From NCBI RefSeq assembly GCF_900108085.1, contig NZ_FNVR01000003.1, forward strand, positions 248,001 to 312,000: DNA of 64,000 nucleotides, given 5' to 3'. How positions within the stretch are numbered: position 1 is the first letter of the stretch; each line of letters opens with the position of its first letter. The DNA is from Algoriphagus boritolerans DSM 17298 = JCM 18970 (lineage in GTDB: Bacteria; Bacteroidota; Bacteroidia; Cytophagales; Cyclobacteriaceae). Both the position numbers and the translations under genes were made by a program. Shown in pieces: positions 1 to 8,903 of the stretch. Below the pieces are notes generated by a model. The model made no database searches and had not been told where the DNA came from. It worked only from the letters and a program-made list of their open reading frames with translations.

Positions 1-1397
1 AAGGGGATATTTATGTCATTGGTGATGGCTACACTGATTATGAAATAAAGGCATCGGGACTTGCCAATAAATTCTATGCATTTACGGAAAATGTCTCCAG
101 ACCAAAAGTCGTGAGCCGAGCCGATCACATTGCCCCAAGTTTTGACGAAATCCTTTATATCAACAAGTTGAACACGAAATTTTCTTACCCAAAAAGCCGA
201 ATTAAGGTCCTCCTTCTGGAAAATGTACATCCCATTGGAATCCACCTCCTTCAAGAGGAAGGCTATGAAGTAGAGGTAATCTCCAGCGCATTAAGCGAAG
301 AAGAACTTAGGGAAAAAATCAAGACTGTTTCCATTCTTGGAATCAGATCTAAAACAAACGTGACCAAAAAGGTTCTGGAAAACGCCAACCGGCTTTTGGC
401 AATTGGTGCTTTCTGCATCGGAACCAACCAAATCGACTTGGAAGAATGCGAGCGAAAAGGAATTGCGGTTTTTAACGCACCCTTCTCAAATACGCGATCT
501 GTAGTAGAGATGGCCATCGCTGAGATCATTTTCCTCATGCGAAGATTGCAGGACAAATCTGTCGGCATGCACGTGGGCATTTGGGATAAATCCGCTTCAG
601 GGTCTTTTGAAATCCGAGGGAAAAAACTTGGAATCGTAGGATATGGAAATATCGGAGCTCAGCTTTCTGTATTGGCAGAAAACATGGGAATGAACGTATT
701 CTATTACGATGTGATCGAAAAACTTGCCCTTGGAAATGCCACTAAAGTAGATTCCTTGGATGAATTGGTTTCGACTTGTGACATAATCTCACTTCATGTA
801 GATGGGCGAAAAGAAAACAGACACCTGATGGATCGAGAGAGAATCGGAAAGATGAAACCGGGTGCTATTTTAATCAACCTCAGCCGAGGTCACGTGGTCG
901 AGATTCCTGCACTTAGAGACGCCATACTTTCAGGACATTTGGGAGGTAGCGCGGTGGATGTGTTCCCCGAAGAACCAAAAAACAACAAGGAGTCGTTTGA
1001 GTCAGAATTAAAAGGTTTACCAAATACCATCCTGACTCCACATATTGGAGGCAGCACACTGGAGGCTCAGGAAAATATCGCAAGATTTGTTCCTGGCAAA
1101 ATCATGGAATACATCAATACGGGCAACACGTACAATTCGGTCAACTTCCCAAATATCCAATTGCCATTCCTGCATGACGCCCATCGCTTGATTCACATTC
1201 ACCACAACGAACCAGGTGTATTGGCAAAAATCAACCAAGTGCTTGCCAGCTTCAACATTAACATCGTAGGACAATACCTCAAAACCAATGAAAAGATCGG
1301 CTATGTGATCACGGATATCGATAAGGTCTATAAAGCAGAAGCCATTGAGGCATTGAAAACTATTCCGGGAACGATTCGCTTTAGGACGCTATATTGA
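1..1397 (+). CDS. serA: Phosphoserine phosphatase-like/D-3-phosphoglycerate dehydrogenase fusion, 5' end off window
   Basis: The reading frame is open from base 3 with no stop, so the gene starts left of the window. The first ~55 visible residues carry GDGYTDYE, the C-terminal Asp motif of HAD phosphatases of the SerB kind. From residue ~65 a complete D-3-phosphoglycerate dehydrogenase follows: Rossmann motif GYGNIG near residue 212, DVFPEEP near 322, PHIGG near 347, and a C-terminal ACT domain (about 395-464, NEPGVLAKIN) that normally senses serine. SerA oxidises 3-phosphoglycerate and SerB dephosphorylates phosphoserine, so the fusion would join the first and last steps of cytosolic serine synthesis. 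A GTG at 111 could be mistaken for a start, but the HAD motif lies before it in frame. The HAD nucleophile Asp is off window, so phosphatase activity cannot be judged. Confidence 0.88.
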   Translation, partial: GDIYVIGDGYTDYEIKASGLANKFYAFTENVSRPKVVSRADHIAPSFDEILYINKLNTKFSYPKSRIKVLLLENVHPIGIHLLQEEGYEVEVISSALSEEELREKIKTVSILGIRSKTNVTKKVLENANRLLAIGAFCIGTNQIDLEECERKGIAVFNAPFSNTRSVVEMAIAEIIFLMRRLQDKSVGMHVGIWDKSASGSFEIRGKKLGIVGYGNIGAQLSVLAENMGMNVFYYDVIEKLALGNATKVDSLDELVSTCDIISLHVDGRKENRHLMDRERIGKMKPGAILINLSRGHVVEIPALRDAILSGHLGGSAVDVFPEEPKNNKESFESELKGLPNTILTPHIGGSTLEAQENIARFVPGKIMEYINTGNTYNSVNFPNIQLPFLHDAHRLIHIHHNEPGVLAKINQVLASFNINIVGQYLKTNEKIGYVITDIDKVYKAEAIEALKTIPGTIRFRTLY

Positions 1398-1420
1398 TTT
1401 TACCTTAGTCATAAAACAGC

Positions 1421-1448
1421 AAAAGCCCCGGATTTTCGGGGCTTTTTT
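1421..1448 (+). terminator. Rho-independent terminator, likely bidirectional
   Basis: Stem AAAAGCCCCG / CGGGGCTTTT with a short loop followed by a T run. It lies 24 bases after the serA stop and just before the convergent stop of rmlB, so it can serve both genes. Confidence 0.85.
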
Positions 1449-1464
1449 GGTTAGTTACTCAATA

Positions 1465-2520
1465 TCAGTCTGTGCGATATAGCTCCTTATAATACTCCTG
1501 ATACGCTCCGGAGGTCACATGGTCCAGCCATTCTTCATTGGCTAAATACCAGTCAATCGTGATGTCGATTCCTTCGTCAAACTGTAAGCTTGGCTCCCAA
1601 CCCAACTCTTTTTGGATCTTGCTCGCATCGATCGCATAGCGGTGGTCGTGGCCCGCACGATCTTGAACAAAGGTGATGAGTTTCTCTGAAGTACCTGCTT
1701 CCCGTCCCAGCTTTTCATCCATTTTCTGACAAAGCAATCGCACGATATCGATGTTTTTCCACTCGTTGAATCCTCCGATATTGTAGGTTTCACCAGCTTT
1801 ACCCTTGTGAAAAACAATATCAATCGCTCTCGCGTGATCTTTGACAAACAACCAATCTCGCACATTTTCGCCTTTTCCATAGACTGGAAGCTGTTTCATG
1901 TTTTTGATATTGTTGATGCAAAGGGGAATCAGTTTTTCGGGAAATTGATTGGGGCCGTAATTGTTAGAGCAATTGGAGACCACTATTTTCATTTTGTAAG
2001 TATTTGCATAAGCCCTAACAAAATGATCCGAAGCGGCTTTGGAAGCGGAATAAGGAGACTGTGGATCGTATGCAGTTGTTTCTAAAAAGAAACCTCCGTC
2101 ATGCAAGGAACCATAGACTTCATCTGTCGACACGTGGTAAAATAAATGTTGATCCAGCTCCCCTGCCCAAGCTTTCTTGGCTGCATTGAGCAGATTCACG
2201 GTACCAAAGACATTGGTTTTCACAAAAGCCAAGGGATCAGAAATAGAGCGATCCACATGAGATTCTGCGGCTAGGTGAATCACATCGGTGATTTGATGCT
2301 TGGCAAAAATCACGTCAAGCGCTTCTGCTTCCTGGATATCGGCCTTTTCAAAACTATAATTCTGAGCGCCCTCCACTGATTTTAGGTTCTCCAGATTTCC
2401 TGCATAGGTCAAGGCGTCTAAATTGACGATTTTGTACTCGGGATAGTTGGTGACAAAAAGTTGAATTACATGGCAACCGATAAATCCGGCACCACCTGTG
2501 ATTAAAATAGACTTAGACAT
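1465..2520 (-). CDS. rmlB: dTDP-glucose 4,6-dehydratase
   Basis: 351 aa, the usual length of RmlB. It is an extended short-chain dehydrogenase: the NAD motif GGAGFIG is at residues 9-15, a STDEVYG segment sits near residue 133 (Thr and Asp/Glu used in the dehydration step), and the YSASK catalytic Tyr/Lys motif is near residue 158. It converts dTDP-glucose to dTDP-4-keto-6-deoxyglucose, the entry point to dTDP-rhamnose and other deoxysugars for surface polysaccharide. It is separated by only 4 bases from the upstream epimerase gene, so the two are co-transcribed. The partner genes rmlA, rmlC and rmlD are not in the window. Confidence 0.92.
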   Translation of the reverse strand: MSKSILITGGAGFIGCHVIQLFVTNYPEYKIVNLDALTYAGNLENLKSVEGAQNYSFEKADIQEAEALDVIFAKHQITDVIHLAAESHVDRSISDPLAFVKTNVFGTVNLLNAAKKAWAGELDQHLFYHVSTDEVYGSLHDGGFFLETTAYDPQSPYSASKAASDHFVRAYANTYKMKIVVSNCSNNYGPNQFPEKLIPLCINNIKNMKQLPVYGKGENVRDWLFVKDHARAIDIVFHKGKAGETYNIGGFNEWKNIDIVRLLCQKMDEKLGREAGTSEKLITFVQDRAGHDHRYAIDASKIQKELGWEPSLQFDEGIDITIDWYLANEEWLDHVTSGAYQEYYKELYRTD

Positions 2521-2524
2521 GGTT

Positions 2525-3577
2525 TTATTTTTTATAATACGCTAAATACCAATCAGTGAAAGCTTTTACCCCATCTTCAATAGGAGTTGCAGGTTTATAG
2601 CCAGTGTCCCGAACCAAATCGGTCACATCGGCATGCGATGCAGGGACATCCCCCATTTGCAATGGGAGAAGTTCCATTTTAGCCGATTTTCCCAGTCCCT
2701 TTTCCACAGCTTTAATATAATCCATCAACAATACTGGGTTTGAATTACCGATGTTGTACAACTTATAGGGAACCTTCGAGCTTCCCGGATCAGGGTTTTG
2801 AGAATCAAAATCAGGGTTGGGCTTTGCAGGTCTGTCGGCAACTTTCAACACGCCTGCTACGATATCATCTATGAAAGTAAAATCCCGCTTCATTTTGCCA
2901 TAATTGAATACCTGGATCGGCTCTCCTTTTAGAATCGCTTCGGTGAAAAGGAACAAGGCCATATCCGGTCTTCCCCAAGGGCCATAAACGGTGAAAAACC
3001 GAAGGCCGGTTGTCGGTATCCCAAACAAGTGGCTGTAAGTATGTGCCATCAGTTCGTTGGATTTTTTGGAAGCGGCATATAACGAAATCGGGTGATCTAC
3101 AGAATCCGAGGTGGAAAACGGCAATTTCTCATTTGCCCCATATACAGAACTTGAACTTGCATAGACCAAATGCTTCACAGGATGAAATCGGCAACATTCC
3201 AGAATATTGAGAAATGCCATAATATTGGATTCAATGTACACCTCCGGATGTGTCAGCGAATGCCTCACCCCGGCCTGTGCTGCCAAATGAATCACCACAT
3301 CAAACTTCTCCTGCTCAAAAAGCGCCATCAAAGGCTCCTTCTCCGCCAACTCCAATTGGATAAAGCGATACCCTTTTTGGGTAGTTGATTGGACAATTTT
3401 TCCTTTTTGAATCTCTGATTTTGGAATCCCCCTGTACTCAAGCCGTGAATACTTGAGATTGATGTCGTAGTAGTCATTGATGATATCCAAACCGACAACT
3501 TCATCACCCCGATCGATCAGTTTTTGAGCAACATGAAATCCAATAAATCCGGCCGTGCCGGTCACGAGGTACTTCAT
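2525..3577 (-). CDS. NAD-dependent epimerase, UDP-glucuronate 4-epimerase type
   Basis: 350 aa extended short-chain dehydrogenase/reductase. GTAGFIGFH at the N terminus binds NAD; YAASK (near residue 167) holds the catalytic Tyr and Lys; the segment LDIINDYYDINLK (~30-42) is characteristic of the UDP-glucuronate 4-epimerase (CapI/LspL) subgroup, which makes UDP-galacturonate for capsule or lipopolysaccharide. It lies directly upstream of rmlB and downstream of a glycosyltransferase gene on the same strand, which fits surface polysaccharide synthesis. Substrate assignment is by subgroup similarity; a UDP-glucose epimerase cannot be fully excluded. Confidence 0.85.
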   Translation of the reverse strand: MKYLVTGTAGFIGFHVAQKLIDRGDEVVGLDIINDYYDINLKYSRLEYRGIPKSEIQKGKIVQSTTQKGYRFIQLELAEKEPLMALFEQEKFDVVIHLAAQAGVRHSLTHPEVYIESNIMAFLNILECCRFHPVKHLVYASSSSVYGANEKLPFSTSDSVDHPISLYAASKKSNELMAHTYSHLFGIPTTGLRFFTVYGPWGRPDMALFLFTEAILKGEPIQVFNYGKMKRDFTFIDDIVAGVLKVADRPAKPNPDFDSQNPDPGSSKVPYKLYNIGNSNPVLLMDYIKAVEKGLGKSAKMELLPLQMGDVPASHADVTDLVRDTGYKPATPIEDGVKAFTDWYLAYYKK

Positions 3578-3709
3578 CTGGTTATAATTTGTTTTTTATC
3601 GATCAGATGGAATCTCGTTTGGTTTAAAATCATCCCAGTGTGTGTCGTTTTCGACATGCTAGATTTCATAAGGAACTTTGACAATTAATTGGAAACTCTC
3701 AAATATAAC

Positions 3710-4876
3710 CTATTCCATTGTTTTGGCTGCGCTAATTAGTCGCTGATAGTTGCTAAAAATTTCTTTTTGGACAAATTTCCGGTCATAATTTTGAACAATC
3801 AATTCATAGAGATTTGCAGCGTATTGCGCCATTTTATCGCGTTTCACAAAAGCAAATTCCAAAGCTTCCTTCAATACAACGGCATCTTTTACAGGAAAAA
3901 TTAACCCGGTTTTTTGTTGGGTGATGATGTCTGTATTTCCAATTATATCCGAGCAAACGACAGGAACCTGCATGGCACCGGCTTCCAGAATTACATTGGG
4001 AAAGCCTTCACGGTGCGAAGGATGAACCAAAAGATCCGAAAGTGCCAGATAATGCGCCACATGATCAGACCAATCAATCTGAATGATCCGAGGGTGATCT
4101 TGGATCGTCTGCACCGTTTCGGGTGAAAGCGGATCCAAGTCATTTTCAAAAGCGCCCAACAAAACCAGTTTGGATTTATTGACAATTTTTGAATTCAAAA
4201 AAGCAGACACCAACTCTCCGATTCCTTTGTCCCTAACTAATCGACCCACACACAAAATGATGAAATCATCCTCACCTGGCATAATTCGCATAGTGGCTGC
4301 GACCAGGTGATTTTCCTTAAGCGAATCCCGGTTGAATTTTTCAAGATCGACCCCATTGGAAGAGCCCTTGCCGATCATTCGAAGCTTGAATTCGGAACAA
4401 AGTCCCTTTTTTACCACAAATTTCCAAAGTCCCTGCGAGTTTGGCCACACCTCAGTGGCATTGGAATAAGTCCACTTTTCCACTGATTCAAGCAGACTTT
4501 TTGTCTTTCCTTCAGCTGCCATCGCAGGAATACCCGCAAGCGTGTGAATTCGAATCTTTACTCCTGCCAGATTCGCAGCGATCATACCAAGCAATCCTGC
4601 TTTTGGGGTATGGGTATGTACAATATCAGGTTTTTCTCTTTTGAACAGTTGAATCAAAAGCCAGATGCATTTCAGATCAGTAAGCGGCGTTATTTTCCGG
4701 GTAAAAGGAATGGCCTCATGCCTGACTCCCTCATGTTTGGTCACCTGATCCACTTCTCTCCCGTCAGAACTGACCATGATCACCTCCCAGCCCTGGGCTT
4801 TGGCATAGTTCATTTGCCCGGCTAGCAAAAGTTTGAGTGATAAGGGTACGGTGGTGATTCGGATTAATTTCGGCAT
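3710..4876 (-). CDS. Glycosyltransferase, GT4 family
   Basis: 388 aa from ATG at 4876 (a TTG one codon upstream is a less likely start). GT-B fold: the N-terminal domain (about 1-170) has KPDIVHTHTPKAGLLG, typical of GT4-like acceptor domains; the C-terminal domain carries VGRLVRDKG and the E-x7-E donor-site motif in EGFPNVILEAG. It should transfer an activated sugar onto a growing glycan at the inner face of the membrane. It lies 132 bases upstream of the epimerase/rmlB pair on the same strand and is probably part of the same surface-polysaccharide transcription unit. The sugar and linkage cannot be told from sequence. Confidence 0.85.
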   Translation of the reverse strand: MPKLIRITTVPLSLKLLLAGQMNYAKAQGWEVIMVSSDGREVDQVTKHEGVRHEAIPFTRKITPLTDLKCIWLLIQLFKREKPDIVHTHTPKAGLLGMIAANLAGVKIRIHTLAGIPAMAAEGKTKSLLESVEKWTYSNATEVWPNSQGLWKFVVKKGLCSEFKLRMIGKGSSNGVDLEKFNRDSLKENHLVAATMRIMPGEDDFIILCVGRLVRDKGIGELVSAFLNSKIVNKSKLVLLGAFENDLDPLSPETVQTIQDHPRIIQIDWSDHVAHYLALSDLLVHPSHREGFPNVILEAGAMQVPVVCSDIIGNTDIITQQKTGLIFPVKDAVVLKEALEFAFVKRDKMAQYAANLYELIVQNYDRKFVQKEIFSNYQRLISAAKTME

Positions 4877-5021
4877 CAAAAAAGATTTCTAAGGGCGCAA
4901 AGGTAAGCTTTTAACGCATCATCGGCGCTAAAATTTCCAGACATAGTCTTAAAAACCGAGCCAAAAGGAATGTGTTTTGGTTACCTTTAATCAATCAAAC
5001 CTATTTAAAAATAAATTTCTC

Positions 5022-5822
5022 ATGATTTCTACCGTAAAAATCGCCATCATAGGTTGCGGCAACCTGGGTACTTCTATCGCCAACGGATTACTGATGCGAA
5101 CCGATTTTGACCCAAAAAACCTCACGCTGACGAAACGAAATACGACTAGTCTAGCTGAATTTGAGTCAAAAGGTGTACATGTGCATACTGACAACACCGT
5201 TCCCGCCCACTATGCGGACATCATTCTTTTGGGTGTCAAACCTTACAATGTTGCCAAGATCTTAGCCGAAATTAAACCGGTATTGGATCCAAGTAAGCAA
5301 CTCATCATCTCGCTGGCAACCGGAATCACCCTGAAGGAGATGTATGAAGTCATCGACCCAAAAACGGTCGCCTTCAGAGCAATGCCGAATATTGCTGCTG
5401 ACATTCAGGAGTCAATCACCTGTGTGTGCCAAGAGCATGCAAATCCCAAGCAGGTCGAGCTGGTTCAGGAATTATTTGACTCGATTGGTTTCACGATCAC
5501 GATTGACGAAAGCCTCATGGAGGCCGCAACCGTACTTGGAGCCTGCGGTATTGCTTATGTGCTTCGATTTATGCGGGCGATGATTCAGGGAGGGATCCAA
5601 ATCGGTTTTGATTCCGTGACTGCAAGCAAAATCGTAAATCAAACGGTAAAAGGTGCCGCGGAACTTATGATTCAAAAAAATATTCACCCCGAAGCGGCAA
5701 TCGATAAAGTAACTACTCCAAAGGGTTGTACCATCGTTGGACTCAATGAAATGGAGCATCAGGGATTTAGTTCCGCCATGGTACGCGGTGTCATTGCCAG
5801 CTATGAGAAAATAGAAAAGTAA
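5022..5822 (+). CDS. proC: Pyrroline-5-carboxylate reductase
   Basis: 266 aa from ATG 5022, the normal ProC length. The frame is open 15 codons further upstream (TTG 4977), but that stretch has no counterpart in the family. N-terminal Rossmann motif GCGNLGTSIANGL; the central LLGVKPYNV segment and RAMPNIAA are ProC hallmarks; the C-terminal helical dimerisation domain contains TTPKGCTIVGLNEME. It reduces 1-pyrroline-5-carboxylate to proline with NAD(P)H in the cytosol. The gene stands alone, divergent from the glycosyltransferase, and ends in its own terminator. Confidence 0.93.
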   Translation: MISTVKIAIIGCGNLGTSIANGLLMRTDFDPKNLTLTKRNTTSLAEFESKGVHVHTDNTVPAHYADIILLGVKPYNVAKILAEIKPVLDPSKQLIISLATGITLKEMYEVIDPKTVAFRAMPNIAADIQESITCVCQEHANPKQVELVQELFDSIGFTITIDESLMEAATVLGACGIAYVLRFMRAMIQGGIQIGFDSVTASKIVNQTVKGAAELMIQKNIHPEAAIDKVTTPKGCTIVGLNEMEHQGFSSAMVRGVIASYEKIEK

Positions 5823-5844
5823 GCAAAGCAGGTTGAAAATTCGA

Positions 5845-5888
5845 AACCGTCGCACTTACCGAGTGGCGATGGTTTTTTTTATTTTTTT
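5845..5888 (+). terminator. Terminator after proC
   Basis: Stem AAACCGTCGC / GCGATGGTTT (with a G-T pair) followed by a long T run, starting 22 bases after the proC stop. The rest of 5889-6163 is AT-rich and I see no gene in it. Confidence 0.75.
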
Positions 5889-6163
5889 CTGGCTTGGAAT
5901 ATTTCAAAATCCAGATTGAGAATAGCTGATTAGGGGAAATAGGCTTATTCCATACTTTGAAAATTCAATCATTTTATAAAAATATTACCATTACTTCAAA
6001 AAAGAATAATTTTAGGGTTGTTTTTCTTTTAAATGTTTTCATTAGCTTTGTCCCGGGTGATAAACAACTTTTGCTATTCCTTTTTAAGCGAAGCGATTTT
6101 TAAAGGAAGGTCTGTTTGGTACTTTTTCCTCCTTCCTTTTACATTTATTCCCAACTGGCCAAT

Positions 6164-6200
6164 AAAAAAACCTTCAGAATTCTATCCTGAAGGTTTTTTT
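6164..6200 (-). terminator. Terminator after the TlpA-like gene
   Basis: AAAAAAACCTTCAG / CTGAAGGTTTTTTT hairpin, 17 bases beyond the stop of the minus-strand TlpA-like gene. It has T runs on both strands and can act in both directions. Confidence 0.8.
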
Positions 6201-6217
6201 ATTGATTTGATTTTGGT

Positions 6218-7330
6218 TTAATCAAAAAGCTCGGCGAGTTTCTTTTCAAGACTTGGACCCCGCAGATCTTTTGCTATGATTTTTCCATCCGGATCTATCA
6301 TATACGTGGCCGGGATCGCCTGAATCTGATAAAGCTCGGCAGCAGCAGAATTGAAATATTTCAAATCTGAAACCTGGGTCCAGGTCAACTGATCATCGGC
6401 AATCGCTTTAACCCAATCTTCCTTGGTTCGGTCCAATGAAACTCCAAACACCTCAAATCCTTTGTCTTTGTATTGATTATAAAGTCTGACCACATTTGGA
6501 TTTTCCTGTCGGCAAGGCTTACACCAAGCCGCCCAAAAGTCAATCAGAACGTATTTGCCCCGCAAGTCAGAAAGCTTCACCAACTCCCCACTCGGACTGG
6601 GCAACTCAATCTCAGGCGCCGGCTGGCCTACTGATAGGGCGCGCATCTCATCGAGCTGTTGTTTCATCTGGAGGATAGCCACCGTACCCGGATAGTTGTC
6701 ATTTAGCCTGGAAACCAATTCATCGATGAACTGAAAATCGTTTTTGGGATTCAATAGTCCAACTGCTGCCAAAGGAGCAAAAGAATCCCCCATACTGGCG
6801 ATCATTTCTTTCACGCGCTGGGATTGATTGGATTCCAGGGTCATTGCATCCGATTGAATTTTTTTGATGGCTTCCGTATCATTTTTACTCATGGCCTCAT
6901 AGTACGCCTCATTCAGTTTATTGACATCAGCCTGATACGCCTCCATCAATTGCTCTATCTTCAGCATCTCCTTGGTATCCTTTGACCCTTCGATGGCAAG
7001 GCTTGCAGGATCGGAAAAGTCATAAGTCAATTCCACGTCCTCTTTATACAATGCCAATCGGACTGTTTTCTGACCGTAGAGATTCAATTCATAAAACGTC
7101 GGAGTATCTACCTCCAATTCATAAGAAAATTCACCTGATGCATTTACCTCCAAGGTATCTAAAACTTTTGGCCTGCTGTCTGTAAATTGAGAAAGTACAA
7201 CCATTCCTTCCGGTGTATTTTCAATTTTTCCCGAAACCTGAACCTTGCCTTCTGTTTCAGTTTCATTACCACCGCAGGAGAAAAACACCATCACGGTAAC
7301 TAGCCAAACTCCTATCATCGTATGCTTCAT
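6218..7330 (-). CDS. TlpA-family thioredoxin lipoprotein with DUF4369 domain
   Basis: 370 aa. An N-terminal signal ending in FFSC (Cys 19 or so) marks it as a lipoprotein exported to the cell envelope. Residues ~30-120 form a beta-rich DUF4369 domain, the middle is helical, and ~230-368 is a thioredoxin/AhpC-TSA fold with the redox motif WCKPC in FWAAWCKPCRQENP and the cis-Pro segment AIPATYMID. It is expected to act as a periplasmic thiol-disulfide oxidoreductase; its client is unknown. It follows gatB by 94 bases on the same strand and may be read from the same transcript. This domain pair is common in Bacteroidota. Confidence 0.88.
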   Translation of the reverse strand: MKHTMIGVWLVTVMVFFSCGGNETETEGKVQVSGKIENTPEGMVVLSQFTDSRPKVLDTLEVNASGEFSYELEVDTPTFYELNLYGQKTVRLALYKEDVELTYDFSDPASLAIEGSKDTKEMLKIEQLMEAYQADVNKLNEAYYEAMSKNDTEAIKKIQSDAMTLESNQSQRVKEMIASMGDSFAPLAAVGLLNPKNDFQFIDELVSRLNDNYPGTVAILQMKQQLDEMRALSVGQPAPEIELPSPSGELVKLSDLRGKYVLIDFWAAWCKPCRQENPNVVRLYNQYKDKGFEVFGVSLDRTKEDWVKAIADDQLTWTQVSDLKYFNSAAAELYQIQAIPATYMIDPDGKIIAKDLRGPSLEKKLAELFD

Positions 7331-7424
7331 TTGATTATGATTGATTTTTTTATGGTCAACTTGACTGTATCTCTGTTGCGATATTTTTTACTGTGGGACT
7401 TTTGACAAGCTGGAATGCTACAGG

Positions 7425-8885
7425 TTATTTTCCCAATAGGTCTGTCAACAGTTTGGTAGCGACCTTTGGATCTGCTTTTCCATTTGACTTTTTCATCACC
7501 TGCCCCATAAACATGCCCATCAATCCCTTTTTCCCTGACCGATATTCTGCAACTTTTGCACCATTCTCGGCTAAAACAGCCTCAACGATGGGTTTCAGGG
7601 ATCCTTCATCACTTTCCTGGATCAAATTCAGGCGTTGTGCTATTTCCAACGACGATTCTCCCTTTGCTTTTAGCAGCTCCGGAAAGATAGTTTGAGAAGC
7701 TGCTGTAAATGAAACCTTTCCCTCTTCTACCAATGCGATAAGATGGGATAAAGTTTCTGCTGTGATCGGGAAGTTTTCCATATTCTGGGCCATTTCATTC
7801 AAGTATGACTTGACCGGTCCCATCATCCAGTTGGATGCTGCTTTGTAATTATTCGTTTTGGTACAAAGCACATCAAACCAAAGTGCAATTTCTTTTGATT
7901 CGCTCAGAAAAGCCGCATCGTAGGCTGGTAAGCCATAGCTATCGACAAACTTCCTGTAAAGTTCCCGCGGCAAGGCCGGCATGGTCACTTTAATGGAATT
8001 TAACCACTCATCCGAGATCTCAATTGGGCTCAAATCAGGCTCAGGAAAATACCGGTAGTCATTCAGGTCCTCTTTGGTCCGCATGCTGGCCGTAGTTCCT
8101 GTGTCGGCATCGAAGGTCCGAGTCTCTGAGATAATTTCCTCCCCTGCCTCCAGCAAATGAATGATCCGCTCATGCTCATGCGCTATGGCGCGGGCCACAT
8201 TGCGGAAAGAGTTCATATTTTTCACTTCCACTTTCTTCCCAAGTTCTGTGGCACCTTTTAGCATTACCGAAATATTGGCATCGCAGCGAAGTGACCCTTC
8301 CTCCATATTGCCGTCACAGACATCCAGGTATTTGACCAGTTTTTTGATCTCCGCCAAAAAAACATAGGCTTCTTCCGGGGTTCTCAAATCAGGCTCGGTC
8401 ACAATCTCTATCAGAGGCGTACCGGCTCGGTTAAAATCAACCAAAGTATCCGTCTCTCCGGCCAAGTGCATGGACTTTCCGGCATCTTCTTCCATGTGGA
8501 TCCTGTTGAGCTTGACCAATTTTTCTGTTCCATCAGCCAATTCAATAGGGACGGTACCGCCGACGCAGATCGGGCCCCTGTCCTGGGTGATTTGATAGCC
8601 CTTGGGAAGGTCAGGGTAGAAATAGTTTTTCCTGGAGAAAATATTGAATCGGGTAATCTCACAGTTGCAAGCCAAACCCATTTTGACGGCAAACTCCACG
8701 GCCTTTTTATTCACTTTTGGCAAAGTCCCCGGATGTCCGAGGGTAATTGCAGAGATCAGTGTATTGGGCAGATTTCCGTATTCGTTGGAGTCTGAGGAAA
8801 ACATTTTACTTTCAGTCAGCAATTGGGCATGGACTTCCAGGCCGATCACCAACTGATATTTATTCCTGAGTTCTTCGCTTAGCAT
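7425..8885 (-). CDS. gatB: Asp/Glu-tRNA amidotransferase subunit B
   Basis: 486 aa, full length for GatB. Signature segments: IGLEVHAQL at the N terminus, LSRKNYFYPDLPKGYQ-type motif (here FSRKNYFYPDLPKGYQ), RCDANISV, and the helical YqeY-like tail domain from about residue 330. Within the GatCAB complex it carries the kinase/transamidase site that converts misacylated Glu-tRNA(Gln) or Asp-tRNA(Asn) to the amide form. gatA and gatC are not adjacent. The gene starts 18 bases after the alaS stop, so the two translation genes form an operon. Confidence 0.96.
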   Translation of the reverse strand: MLSEELRNKYQLVIGLEVHAQLLTESKMFSSDSNEYGNLPNTLISAITLGHPGTLPKVNKKAVEFAVKMGLACNCEITRFNIFSRKNYFYPDLPKGYQITQDRGPICVGGTVPIELADGTEKLVKLNRIHMEEDAGKSMHLAGETDTLVDFNRAGTPLIEIVTEPDLRTPEEAYVFLAEIKKLVKYLDVCDGNMEEGSLRCDANISVMLKGATELGKKVEVKNMNSFRNVARAIAHEHERIIHLLEAGEEIISETRTFDADTGTTASMRTKEDLNDYRYFPEPDLSPIEISDEWLNSIKVTMPALPRELYRKFVDSYGLPAYDAAFLSESKEIALWFDVLCTKTNNYKAASNWMMGPVKSYLNEMAQNMENFPITAETLSHLIALVEEGKVSFTAASQTIFPELLKAKGESSLEIAQRLNLIQESDEGSLKPIVEAVLAENGAKVAEYRSGKKGLMGMFMGQVMKKSNGKADPKVATKLLTDLLGK

Positions 8886-8903
8886 TTTTTTTTATTTCAG
8901 CGA

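Noticed and set aside
6033..6221. 62-aa plus-strand ORF
   Set aside because: It runs through the terminator hairpin at 6164-6200 and has no recognisable features.
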